From: JAJUFS01 sp964599565
GTDB lineage: Bacteria; Pseudomonadota; Gammaproteobacteria; Natronospirales; JAJUFS01
Assembly (NCBI GenBank): GCA_964599565.1
Contig: CAZRFE010000034.1
Coordinates: 1 to 26,357, forward strand
Direction: 5' to 3'
DNA length: 26,357 nt
The translations under genes and the position numbers were made by a program. Of this stretch, positions 7,690 through 15,336 are shown piece by piece (positions within the stretch are counted from its first letter, which is position 1; the number at the start of each line of letters is the position of its first letter). The notes beneath the pieces were generated by a model, which was not told the origin of the DNA, did no database searches, and saw only the letters and a program-made list of their open reading frames with translations.

Positions 7690-8047
7690 GGCTGTGCTCC
7701 AGCATCTGGTCGACGAATTGACGGGTCCGGTTCCACGCCGCCCGCCATGAGGCGAAGACGGCGCGGCCCTCGGGCGTGATCCGGTAATAGCGCCGCGGCG
7801 GCCCGCTGCTCGACGGCTCCACCCAGCTTTCCAGCAGCCCCGCGGCGGAGAGATTGCGCAGCACCGGGTAAAGCGCGCTCTGCTTGCCGGCGACGGTGCG
7901 CTCGTCGGCCTCTTCCAGGCGCTTCGCGATCTGGTAGCCGTAAAGCGGCTCGGAGGCGCGGTCCAGGATCGCCATGAGCACGAGCGCAACGGTGCCGGCG
8001 TTCAGCTCCTTCTGGAATTTCCGCAGCTGTGCGTCGTCGTCGGTCAT
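7682..8047 (-). CDS. PadR family transcriptional regulator
   Basis: This 121-residue winged-helix repressor has the PadR signature: LVLMAILDRASEPLYGYQIAKRL, then GKQSALYPVLRNLSAAGLLE, then the wing RRYYRITPEGRAVF. The frame also has ATG 8065, but AGGA at 8054-8057 is spaced for ATG 8047, and a -10-like TATTAT (8064-8069) overlaps the upstream ATG. It is the first gene of a minus-strand group and overlaps the HAAS/sensor gene, so it probably represses its own operon. The AT-rich stretch 8060-8100 is the likely control region, but I see no clean ATGT-N8-ACAT palindrome in it. Confidence 0.92.
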   Translation of the reverse strand: MTDDDAQLRKFQKELNAGTVALVLMAILDRASEPLYGYQIAKRLEEADERTVAGKQSALYPVLRNLSAAGLLESWVEPSSSGPPRRYYRITPEGRAVFASWRAAWNRTRQFVDQMLEHSHE

Positions 8048-8173
8048 CACTAATCCTGTGTTCATAATATTGGTAACTTAATAGTAGTACGAAGTCGATA
8101 ATAAGCAAGCCTCCGTTCGCACGCCGTTTTACAACGTACAATCGGACGTTCTGTCGCATCAGCGGAGTTCTTC
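8048..8173. promoter_or_regulatory. Divergent control region of padR-like and GGDEF-EAL genes
   Basis: This 126-nt region is AT-rich on the PadR side. It contains TATTAT (8064-8069, minus) as a PadR -10 candidate and TACAAT (8137-8142, plus) as a -10 candidate for the GGDEF-EAL gene. The -35 elements are weak on both sides, so these calls are tentative. The PadR protein could in principle act on both directions. Confidence 0.4.
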
Positions 8174-10195
8174 TTGGCCATCAGCACCACCGCGAACGTG
8201 ATGCTTCCGCCCCGGGACGTGGATCACCAGGTCGAGGGCGAGCTGACGAACCTGCTGTTTCGCAACTCGCGCGGCCTGCCGGTATCCACGATCGTGGGCG
8301 CGGCGCTCATCACCGCGCTGTTCTGGACGGGCGTAAGCCATACCGTGCTGGTGCTGTGGGCGGCCTACATGGTCGGGACAGGACTGATCCGCGTGTTCGT
8401 CGCGGCGAGCTTCAACCGGCGCAAGATTCCGCTCGAGGAAGCGGTGCTGTGGCTGCAGCGCTTCCAGGCCGGCAACCTGCTCGGCGGTCTCGGCTGGGGC
8501 GCGGCGGGCATACTCCTGTTCCTGCCGGGCAGCGGTACCGCGCAGCTCACGCTGACGGTGATCATCGTTGCAGTCATCGCGCTGTCGCTGCCGTCGCTGT
8601 CCGCGAGCCGGCGGATGTTCGTGGAATTCGCGCTGCTGGCCATCGCGCCGCTGCTTGTCCGCCACCTGCTCGAAGCAACGCAGGCGAACCTGGTCGCCGC
8701 CGCGCTGCTGATCTTCCTCTTTCCGCTGATGACGGCGTTCGCGCTGCGCGGCTACCGGCAGATGGTCGACGAGCTGCAGGCGCGTTTCGCGTACGCGGAT
8801 CTCGCGCGCGAACTGTCCGGCGAGATCGCCGTGCGCCGCCAGGCGGAGCACCGCCTGCTCGACCTTGCGAACTTCGACCAGCTCACCGGTCTGCCGAACC
8901 GCGCGCTGCTGCGCGATCGCCTCGAACAGTCGCTCGCAAAGGCGCGGCGGCGCAACGCGCGCATCGCGGTGCTGTTCGCGGACATCGACCGTTTCAAGGG
9001 CATCAACGATTCGCTCGGCCACCACGCCGGCGACGATGTGCTGCGCACGATCGCGGCGCGCCTGCAGAACTGCCTGCGCGAGGAGAACACCGTCGCACGC
9101 ATGTCCGGCGACGAGTTCATCATCGTTCTCGAAGACTTCGAGGATCTCGATGCCGTGCGCTCCGTCGCGCGGCGCATTCTCATGGAAGCGAGCGAACCGA
9201 TCGCGATGGACGACGGCTCGGACATCAAGCTCACGGCGAGCATCGGCATCGCGCTTTATCCCGAGCATGGCCGCGAAACCGAAACGCTGCTGCAGAACGC
9301 GGACATCGCGATGTACCGCGCGAAGACCGGCGGGCGCAATGCGTTCCAGGTGTTCTCCGCCGACATGCACGCCGAGGCGCTGACAAGACTTTCGCGCGAG
9401 AACGCGCTGCGCCGCGCGCTCGAGAACGAGGAGTTCTTTCTTGCCTTCCAGCCGCAGGTCGACACGTTCTCCGGCGGCTATATCGGCGTCGAGGCGCTGA
9501 TCCGCTGGGAGAGTCCCGAGTACGGTCTCATCGCACCGGGCGAGTTCATTCCGCTCGCGGAGGAAACCGGGCTCATCAAGCCGCTCGGCGACTGGGCGCT
9601 GCGCGCGGCATGCGAACACGCGGGCCGGTTCCGCGAGGAGTTCGGCCGCGAGTTCCATCTCAGCGTGAACCTTTCCGCGCGCCAGCTCGACCCCGACCGT
9701 CTCGTGCAGACCATCAGCCGCGTGCTCGAGGAAACCGGCGTCGAGCCCGCAACGCTCATGTTCGAGATCACCGAATCCATCGCGCTCACGAACGCGCACG
9801 CGAATCTCACGCTGCTCCGCAGCCTGCGCGCGATGGGCTGCAGCCTCGCGCTCGATGATTTCGGCACGGGCAACTCCTCGCTCACCTATCTCAAGCGATT
9901 CCCGATCAACTGCGTGAAGCTCGACAAGACGTTCATCGACAACGTCACCATCAACCGCGAGGACGCAGCGATCGCGCGCGCCACCATCCAGCTCGCCAAT
10001 GCGCTCGAACTGATGGTGATCGCGGAAGGCGTCGAATCGCGCGAGCAGGCGGAATGGCTGCAGGCCGAGAACTGTTTCCTCATGCAGGGTTACCTGTTCA
10101 GCCCGCCGCTGCGTGCGCACGAATGTATCGCGCGGCTGTCGCTGCAGGATGCGCTGCGCATGACCGAGGCGCGCGACGACGCGCAGACCTGCTGA
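8174..10195 (+). CDS. Membrane GGDEF-EAL c-di-GMP protein
   Basis: The 673 residues comprise about six membrane helices (35-190, MASE-like), a GGDEF domain (230-400) and an EAL domain (410-660). The GGDEF active-site motif reads SGDEF (311-315) rather than GGDEF, and the inhibitory RxxD is absent (REEN), so cyclase activity is doubtful though possible. The EAL domain keeps its hallmarks: EAL (440-442), NLSARQ, FEITES, DDFGTG (561-566, followed by N instead of Y), KLDKTFI, AEGVE and QGYLFSPPL. It is therefore probably a phosphodiesterase that degrades c-di-GMP. The TTG start has GGAG 6 nt upstream (8164-8167); an ATG at 8201 is the alternative. It is divergent from the padR group, which ends in a diguanylate cyclase. 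Confidence 0.92.
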   Translation: MAISTTANVMLPPRDVDHQVEGELTNLLFRNSRGLPVSTIVGAALITALFWTGVSHTVLVLWAAYMVGTGLIRVFVAASFNRRKIPLEEAVLWLQRFQAGNLLGGLGWGAAGILLFLPGSGTAQLTLTVIIVAVIALSLPSLSASRRMFVEFALLAIAPLLVRHLLEATQANLVAAALLIFLFPLMTAFALRGYRQMVDELQARFAYADLARELSGEIAVRRQAEHRLLDLANFDQLTGLPNRALLRDRLEQSLAKARRRNARIAVLFADIDRFKGINDSLGHHAGDDVLRTIAARLQNCLREENTVARMSGDEFIIVLEDFEDLDAVRSVARRILMEASEPIAMDDGSDIKLTASIGIALYPEHGRETETLLQNADIAMYRAKTGGRNAFQVFSADMHAEALTRLSRENALRRALENEEFFLAFQPQVDTFSGGYIGVEALIRWESPEYGLIAPGEFIPLAEETGLIKPLGDWALRAACEHAGRFREEFGREFHLSVNLSARQLDPDRLVQTISRVLEETGVEPATLMFEITESIALTNAHANLTLLRSLRAMGCSLALDDFGTGNSSLTYLKRFPINCVKLDKTFIDNVTINREDAAIARATIQLANALELMVIAEGVESREQAEWLQAENCFLMQGYLFSPPLRAHECIARLSLQDALRMTEARDDAQTC

Positions 10196-10258
10196 TTCGT
10201 GAACCACCGGGACGCCGCACTGTCCCACTCCCATCGCAATAGAAGAACGAGGTGCAAC

Positions 10259-12106
10259 ATGCTGGGCAGACTGCTTTCCACCGCCGTGCTTTGCGCGGCG
10301 CTTCCACCGGCGGCGTTCGCCGCCGACGATGCGCATTCCTTCGCGAATGCCGATGAAGTGCGCGTCACGCACGTCGCACTCGATCTCGATGTGAATTTCG
10401 AGAAGAAGATGCTCGAAGGCACGGCGACGCTCGATCTGCGCCGCATCGATGCGAACGCCGATGCGGTCGTGCTCGACAGCCGCGACCTCGCCATCGAGAA
10501 GGCCGAAGCATTCGTTGGCGGTGAATGGAAGACGGCGGACTGGACGCTCGGCGACGCCGTCGGCGATCTCGGCCAGCCGGTCACCGTCTCGCTCGCGCAG
10601 GGCGCGGACAAGGTGCGCATCACCTATCGCACCTCGCCCGCCGCCTCCGGCCTGCAGTGGCTGACGCCGGAACAGACCGCGGGCAAGAAGCATCCGTTCC
10701 TCTTCTCGCAGGCGCAGGCCATCCACGCGCGCAGCTTCATTCCGCTGCAGGATTCGCCGGGCGTGCGCGTGACGTACGAAGCCAGCATCCGCACGCCGAA
10801 GAACCTGCTCGCCGTGATGAGCGCGAACATGGAACAGGACGCGAAGCGTGACGGCGAATATCACTTCGAGATGCCGCAGGCGATTCCGCCGTATCTCATC
10901 GCGATCGCCGTCGGCGACCTGCGCTTCAAGGCGATGAGCGCGCGCACCGGCGTGTACGCCGAGCCGTACATCGTCGAGGCGTCGGCGAAGGAATTCGCGG
11001 ATACCGAGAAGATGATCGAGACGACCGAGAAGCTCTACGGCCCGTACCGCTGGGGACGCTACGACATCCTCATGCTGCCGCCGAGCTTCCCCTTCGGCGG
11101 CATGGAAAATCCGCGCCTGTCGTTCATCACGCCGACGGTTGTCGCCGGCGACAAGAGCCTCGTGTCGCTGATCGCGCACGAACTCGCGCATTCGTGGTCG
11201 GGCAATCTCGTCACGAACGCGACCTGGCGCGACCTGTGGCTGAACGAGGGCTTCACCACGTATCTCACCTACCGGATCATGGAAGAGGTCTACGGCAAGG
11301 CACGCGAACAGCAGGAAGCGGTGCTCGGCTACCAGAGCATCGAGCACGCGCTTGCGACATTGCCCGCGGATGAAACCGTGCTGAACATCGAGCTTGGCCA
11401 GCGCGACCCGGACGATGTGTTCAGCGACATTCCCTACGAGAAGGGTGCGCTGTTCCTGCGCGAACTCGAATACAAGGTCGGCCGCGAGAACTTCGACGCC
11501 TTCCTGCGCGGCTACTTCGATCACTTCGCGTTCCAGTCGATCACCACGCACGACTTCGTGGACTACCTGAAGAAGAACCTGATCGCGAAGTTCCCGGAGA
11601 AGCTTTCCTACCAGCGCGTGCACGCCTGGATGCACGACACCGGCCTGCCGGAAGGTCATCCCGTGCCGCAGTCGGATGCCTTCGATCGCGTCGCGAAGAT
11701 CCAGCAGGACTGGCTCGCGGGCACGCTCGATGCGAAGAAGATCGACGCGAAGAACTGGACGGTGCACCAGTGGCTTTACTTCCTGAACACCATGCCGGAG
11801 AAACTGGGCGATCGGCAGATGAACGCGCTGGATCGCGCGTTCCATCTCACGCAGACGAAGAACAACGAGATCGCGCACTCGTGGCTGAAGATTGCGATCC
11901 GCAACGATTACGACAAGGCGTTCAGGCGGCTGGAGGACTACCTCGTCGAGATCGGCCGCCGCAAGCTGATCGTGCCGCTGTACAGCGAGCTGATGGAGAC
12001 GCCGGAGCACGCGAAGTTCGCAAGGCGCGTGTACGAAAAGGCCCGGCCGGGCTACCACCCGCTCGCGCAGGGCACGCTCGATGCGATTGTCCGCGACGCC
12101 AAGTAA
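10259..12106 (+). CDS. Secreted M1 metallopeptidase, leukotriene-A4-hydrolase type
   Basis: This 615-residue zinc aminopeptidase has a signal peptide (MLGRLLSTAVLCAALPPAAFA), so it is periplasmic or further exported. The substrate-recognition motif is GGMEN (280-284, in PSFPFGGMENP). The zinc site is HELAH (307-311) with the third ligand E330 in WLNEGFTTY. The phrase HELAHSWSGNLVTNATW, the total length close to 610 residues and the C-terminal helical ARM-like domain point to the LTA4-hydrolase/aminopeptidase B branch. It should remove N-terminal residues from peptides. I chose ATG 10259 (GAGG at 10249-10252); an upstream GTG at 10199 would hide the signal peptide. It may be co-transcribed with the GGDEF-EAL gene 63 nt before it. 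A strong terminator follows. Confidence 0.93.
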   Translation: MLGRLLSTAVLCAALPPAAFAADDAHSFANADEVRVTHVALDLDVNFEKKMLEGTATLDLRRIDANADAVVLDSRDLAIEKAEAFVGGEWKTADWTLGDAVGDLGQPVTVSLAQGADKVRITYRTSPAASGLQWLTPEQTAGKKHPFLFSQAQAIHARSFIPLQDSPGVRVTYEASIRTPKNLLAVMSANMEQDAKRDGEYHFEMPQAIPPYLIAIAVGDLRFKAMSARTGVYAEPYIVEASAKEFADTEKMIETTEKLYGPYRWGRYDILMLPPSFPFGGMENPRLSFITPTVVAGDKSLVSLIAHELAHSWSGNLVTNATWRDLWLNEGFTTYLTYRIMEEVYGKAREQQEAVLGYQSIEHALATLPADETVLNIELGQRDPDDVFSDIPYEKGALFLRELEYKVGRENFDAFLRGYFDHFAFQSITTHDFVDYLKKNLIAKFPEKLSYQRVHAWMHDTGLPEGHPVPQSDAFDRVAKIQQDWLAGTLDAKKIDAKNWTVHQWLYFLNTMPEKLGDRQMNALDRAFHLTQTKNNEIAHSWLKIAIRNDYDKAFRRLEDYLVEIGRRKLIVPLYSELMETPEHAKFARRVYEKARPGYHPLAQGTLDAIVRDAK

Positions 12107-12123
12107 GACAGCTCACGCTTTTG

Positions 12124-12152
12124 AAAACCGGCCCTCGCGGCCGGTTTTTTTT
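12124..12152 (+). terminator. Rho-independent terminator after the M1 peptidase
   Basis: A 10-bp perfect stem, AAAACCGGCC (12124-12133) / GGCCGGTTTT (12139-12148), has a 5-nt loop. The T-run covers eight bases, 12145-12152. It lies 17 nt after the stop codon and separates the peptidase gene from the iron-regulated hemP unit. Confidence 0.95.
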
Positions 12153-12196
12153 GTCCGGGAAGTGGAACCGGCCACCGGCATCGGGCATTGCCGATA

Positions 12197-12225
12197 TTGA
12201 CTTTCAAATGCGAATAATTATCATT
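12197..12225 (+). promoter_or_regulatory. Fur box over the hemP promoter
   Basis: TTGACT (12197-12202) and TATCAT (12219-12224) form a good sigma-70 promoter with a 16-nt spacer. TGCGAATAATTATCA (12209-12223) matches the 7-1-7 Fur consensus at about 12 of 15 positions and covers the -10. Iron-replete Fur should therefore block the hemP-receptor operon. Confidence 0.82.
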
Positions 12226-12251
12226 CACAGAATTCAACTGTCGGATCACGC

Positions 12252-12416
12252 ATGAAGAACCACGCGCCACGCAGGCCGCAGGTCCCGCCCGATCAGGCGG
12301 CGCCCATGCGACTTGCCGATCTGCTGCGCGGGCGGCCTGAGCTGCTGATCGAGCACGCCGGCGCGCTGTACCGCCTGCGGCTTACGCGCAACGGCAAGCT
12401 GATCCTGACCAAGTAA
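12252..12416 (+). CDS. hemP: Hemin uptake protein HemP
   Basis: This small protein of 54 residues ends in LYRLRLTRNGKLILTK, the characteristic HemP/HmuP tail (LR.T..GKLILTK). It also has RLADLLRGRPELLIEHAG, in which the family usually shows S..L......L.I.H.G. HemP proteins are small cytoplasmic proteins encoded beside heme-uptake genes; in some bacteria they act as activators of the heme receptor. The ATG at 12252 lies 28 nt after the -10 element, with only a weak GGA upstream. The TonB receptor follows after 106 nt, so the two probably form an operon. A second hemP lies at 18350-18538. Confidence 0.9.
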   Translation: MKNHAPRRPQVPPDQAAPMRLADLLRGRPELLIEHAGALYRLRLTRNGKLILTK

Positions 12417-12522
12417 ACGAACACGCCCGCCAGCCACCCGGAGCCCCGCGCTCCCAGGCAGCCAGCCAGGGCAGAAGCCGCATCCGTGCGGCCCTTGGCG
12501 TCTGGACACCTGGGAGACAACC

Positions 12523-14736
12523 GTGAACTACCGCGTTTCGCTTTGCATTTTCAGCCTGCTCGCCGCGTCACCCGCCCTCGCGGATGATGCGGCTACGCAG
12601 CTCGATACGATCACCGTCACCGCAACGAAGACGCCGCGCCCGCTGCGCGAGACCGCGGGCGTCGTGACGGTGATCGACGCCGAGGAAATCGACAATCGCC
12701 TCGTGCAGGACATCCGCGATCTCGTCCGCTACGAGCCCGGCGTTTCCGTTGCGAGCGATCCGACGCGCTTTGGCATCGGCGGTTTCACCATTCGCGGCAT
12801 CGGCGGCAACCGCGTGCTCGTCGAGATCGACGGCGTGCCCGTGCCGGATGCGTTTTCCATCGGCAGCTTCTCGAACGCCGGCCGCGACTTCGTCGATCCG
12901 GAACTCCTGAAGCGCGTGGAAATCCTGCGCGGCGCGGCATCCTCGCTGTACGGCTCGGACGCGCTCGGCGGCGTGGTGAGCTTCACCACGAAAGACCCGC
13001 TGGATTATCTCGCCAACGAGGAGGCGTACGTCGCCGGCAAGCTCGGCTACAACAGCGACGACGCGAGCACCGTTGCGACACTCATCTCCGCGTTCGGCAA
13101 CGCGCGCAATTCAGGCCTTGCCGTGTACACGCGCCGCGACGGCTCGGAGATGGACAACCACGGCGACATCGAAAGCACGGACAGCACGCGCACCGCGCCG
13201 AACCCGCAGGAATATCACGCGGACAACGCGCTCATGAAAGGCGTGTTCAACCGCGGCGACAACGTCTTTCGCATCACGCTCGACGCGCACCGCGGCGCAA
13301 CGGAAACGGATGTCTACAGCGCGCGCATGACGCAGGACTTCACGCCGATCTATCACATCCCCTACATCGTCAGCACCACGGATCTCAGCGGCGACGACGA
13401 ACGCGAACGCACGCGGCTCGCGTTCAACTGGGCGTTCGGTGCAGCGGCGTGGTTCGATGACGGCGACATCGACATCTACATGCAGAACAGCGACACCACG
13501 CAGCGCACGGCGGAACTGCGCACGAATACCGTCTTCGGCGTCGCCACGAATGTGCGCCGCGACCGCGAGTTCCGCTTCGAGCAGGATCTTCTCGGGCTCA
13601 ATCTCGGCCTTCGAAAGGAACTGCGCGGCGAGACCGTCACGCACCAGCTCGTCTACGGACTCGAACTTGAACGCACCGATACGACGCAGCGTCGCGATGG
13701 CGTGGAAACGGATCTTGCAACGGGCGCGACATCGTCCACGATCACGCCGGACGAATTCCCGGTGCGTGATTTCCCGCCGAGCGCGACGCTGGAAACCGGC
13801 GCCTACCTGCAGGATGAAGTGCGCTGGCAGAACGGTTTCACGCTGATCGCGGGCGTGCGCGCCGACCGCTTCGAACTCGACGTGGATGAAAACGACGCCA
13901 TCTTCACCGCGGACAATCCCGCAACAGCGCCCGTCGACATTTCAGAAACGAGCGTGTCGCCGAAGCTCGGCTTCCTCATGCCGTTCACCGAGCAGTGGAC
14001 GCTGTTCGGCCAGTACGCGCACGGTTTCCGTTCGCCGCCGTACAACGATGTCAACGTCGGCTTCGCCAATCTTGCCTTCGGCTACACCGCGATTCCGAAT
14101 CCCGACCTCAAGCCAGAGACCAGCGACAGCGTCGAACTCGGCGTGCGGCGCGCAGGCGAACGCAGCGCGTTCGAGTTCACGCTGTTCCAGAACCGCTACG
14201 AGGATTTCATCGAATCGCTCGTCGGCCTCGGCGTCGATCCCGCGACCGGCCTGCTCGTCTACCAGTCGCAGAATCTCGGCAAGGTGACGACCGAAGGCGC
14301 GGAACTGCGCGCGGAGTATCACTTCGCGTCTTTGCCCGGTCTGCGCGCGATCGGCGCGTTCTCGTATGCACGCGGCGAGAACGACGAAACCGGCACGCCG
14401 CTTGACAGCATCGATCCGCACAAGGCGGTCATCGGTCTCGACTACGCCGCGCCTTCGAACCGCTGGGGCATGGAGTTCATCGCAACGATCGTGGACGGCA
14501 AGCGCGATCTCGACGACGCGACATTGTTTGCAGCGCCCGGACATGCGCTGTTCGATGTCACCGGCTGGGTCGAACTCACGCGCAACGTGAAACTCATCGC
14601 CGGTGTGTTCAACCTCGGCGACCGCACGTACTGGGAATGGGCGAGCGTCAAGGGACGCGCGGCGAACGATCCCGCGCTCGATCGCTACACGCAGCCTGGA
14701 ATCAACGGCAGCGTCGCGCTGCGCGTCGCATTCTGA
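12523..14736 (+). CDS. TonB-dependent heme/hemoglobin-type receptor
   Basis: This 737-residue outer-membrane receptor has a signal peptide (to ASPALA), a TonB-box-like LDTITVTATKT, a plug domain (GGFTIRGIGGNRVLVEIDGV, LKRVEILRGAASSLYGSDAL) and a 22-strand-type barrel ending in Phe (SVALRVAF). The phrases HGFRSPPYNDVN (about 500) and IPNPDLKPETS (about 525) correspond to the FRAP and NPNL boxes of the hemoglobin/transferrin/heme receptor family. The His often found between these boxes is missing here. Position behind a Fur box and hemP supports heme or hemoglobin as ligand. The GTG start has GGGAG 6 nt upstream (12512-12516). Two short hairpins, GGAGC/GCTCC and GCCGCA/TGCGGC, lie in the hemP-receptor gap. 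Confidence 0.93.
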   Translation: MNYRVSLCIFSLLAASPALADDAATQLDTITVTATKTPRPLRETAGVVTVIDAEEIDNRLVQDIRDLVRYEPGVSVASDPTRFGIGGFTIRGIGGNRVLVEIDGVPVPDAFSIGSFSNAGRDFVDPELLKRVEILRGAASSLYGSDALGGVVSFTTKDPLDYLANEEAYVAGKLGYNSDDASTVATLISAFGNARNSGLAVYTRRDGSEMDNHGDIESTDSTRTAPNPQEYHADNALMKGVFNRGDNVFRITLDAHRGATETDVYSARMTQDFTPIYHIPYIVSTTDLSGDDERERTRLAFNWAFGAAAWFDDGDIDIYMQNSDTTQRTAELRTNTVFGVATNVRRDREFRFEQDLLGLNLGLRKELRGETVTHQLVYGLELERTDTTQRRDGVETDLATGATSSTITPDEFPVRDFPPSATLETGAYLQDEVRWQNGFTLIAGVRADRFELDVDENDAIFTADNPATAPVDISETSVSPKLGFLMPFTEQWTLFGQYAHGFRSPPYNDVNVGFANLAFGYTAIPNPDLKPETSDSVELGVRRAGERSAFEFTLFQNRYEDFIESLVGLGVDPATGLLVYQSQNLGKVTTEGAELRAEYHFASLPGLRAIGAFSYARGENDETGTPLDSIDPHKAVIGLDYAAPSNRWGMEFIATIVDGKRDLDDATLFAAPGHALFDVTGWVELTRNVKLIAGVFNLGDRTYWEWASVKGRAANDPALDRYTQPGINGSVALRVAF

Positions 14737-14842
14737 TCCGGTGCAATGATGCTGAAGGCGCACGCCGTCACGTGCGCCGCGCGGCACGCACCGTGCTCGA
14801 TGCCGGTGCGCGCCCGATGCCGCCCGGGTGATCGAGACGCTG

Positions 14843-15076
14843 CTACGCGCGATCCTTCACGCCCTTCTGCCCCATCTGCTTCGCGCAGTTCGCGCAGCAG
14901 TAGATCGTGCCGTTCACTTCCACACCGTGACCGATGACCGCGCACTGGCAGTGCGCGCAGTTCGGCGCGAGCTTGTGGATCGCGCACTCGAACGAATCGA
15001 AAGTGTGCGTCTCGCCCTGCATCATCACCTCGAAGCTGCGGTCGTACTCGTTGCCGCAAACCGTACAGACGCCCAT
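14843..15076 (-). CDS. Cys-rich zinc-ribbon / metallothionein-like protein
   Basis: This protein has 77 residues with nine Cys: CTVC at 4-7, C31 in FDSFECAIH, CAHCQC at 40-45, and CCANC at 60-64, plus several His. The pairs CxxC, CxxCxC and CCxxC imply two metal sites. The tail (HCQCAVIGHGVEVNGTIYCC) resembles the prokaryotic metallothionein/SmtA pattern (C.C....I...G..YC...C). Its role is unknown; zinc storage or a structural zinc ribbon are both possible. ATG 15076 has GGAGG at good spacing. The longer frame to 15298 is not supported. It is divergent from rhlE and convergent with the TonB receptor. Confidence 0.8.
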   Translation of the reverse strand: MGVCTVCGNEYDRSFEVMMQGETHTFDSFECAIHKLAPNCAHCQCAVIGHGVEVNGTIYCCANCAKQMGQKGVKDRA

Positions 15077-15166
15077 CGTTGCCTCCTCGTCTTTCCGCAG
15101 GTGATTCCACCCACGGCGCTTGAATTGCTTTTGTGAAATAAGCCTCGCGGATTGCCGGCATTCTGT

Positions 15167-15336
15167 TAAACTGCGCGCGCTTCGGCGCCCTCCGGTCTGC
15201 GCCGAATCTTCGTGGTCACCAATCCAGGATCGCCGCGCGATCCTCCGGCCAGCCTCGAACCACCTTATCCATTCGCGATTTCGCCTGGACCGGCTCAAGA
15301 CTCGCTGTCTGCGCAGGCGCCATCCAGGAGTTACAC
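15167..15336 (+). promoter_or_regulatory. Structured leader of rhlE
   Basis: TAAACT (15167-15172) is a good -10 candidate, giving a leader of about 155 nt. The leader contains two perfect hairpins: TTCGGCGC (15181-15188) / GCGCCGAA (15199-15206), and GGATCGC (15227-15233) / GCGATCC (15237-15243). The -35 is not clear. The long structured leader before an RNA helicase suggests control by RNA structure or temperature, which is inference. Confidence 0.5.

Noticed and set aside
8159..12058. Open frame of 1299 codons on the minus strand opposite the GGDEF-EAL and peptidase genes
   Set aside because: It is the mirror of two well-supported plus-strand genes in GC-rich DNA. Its product is Arg/Glu/His-rich with no domain pattern and has no ribosome site.
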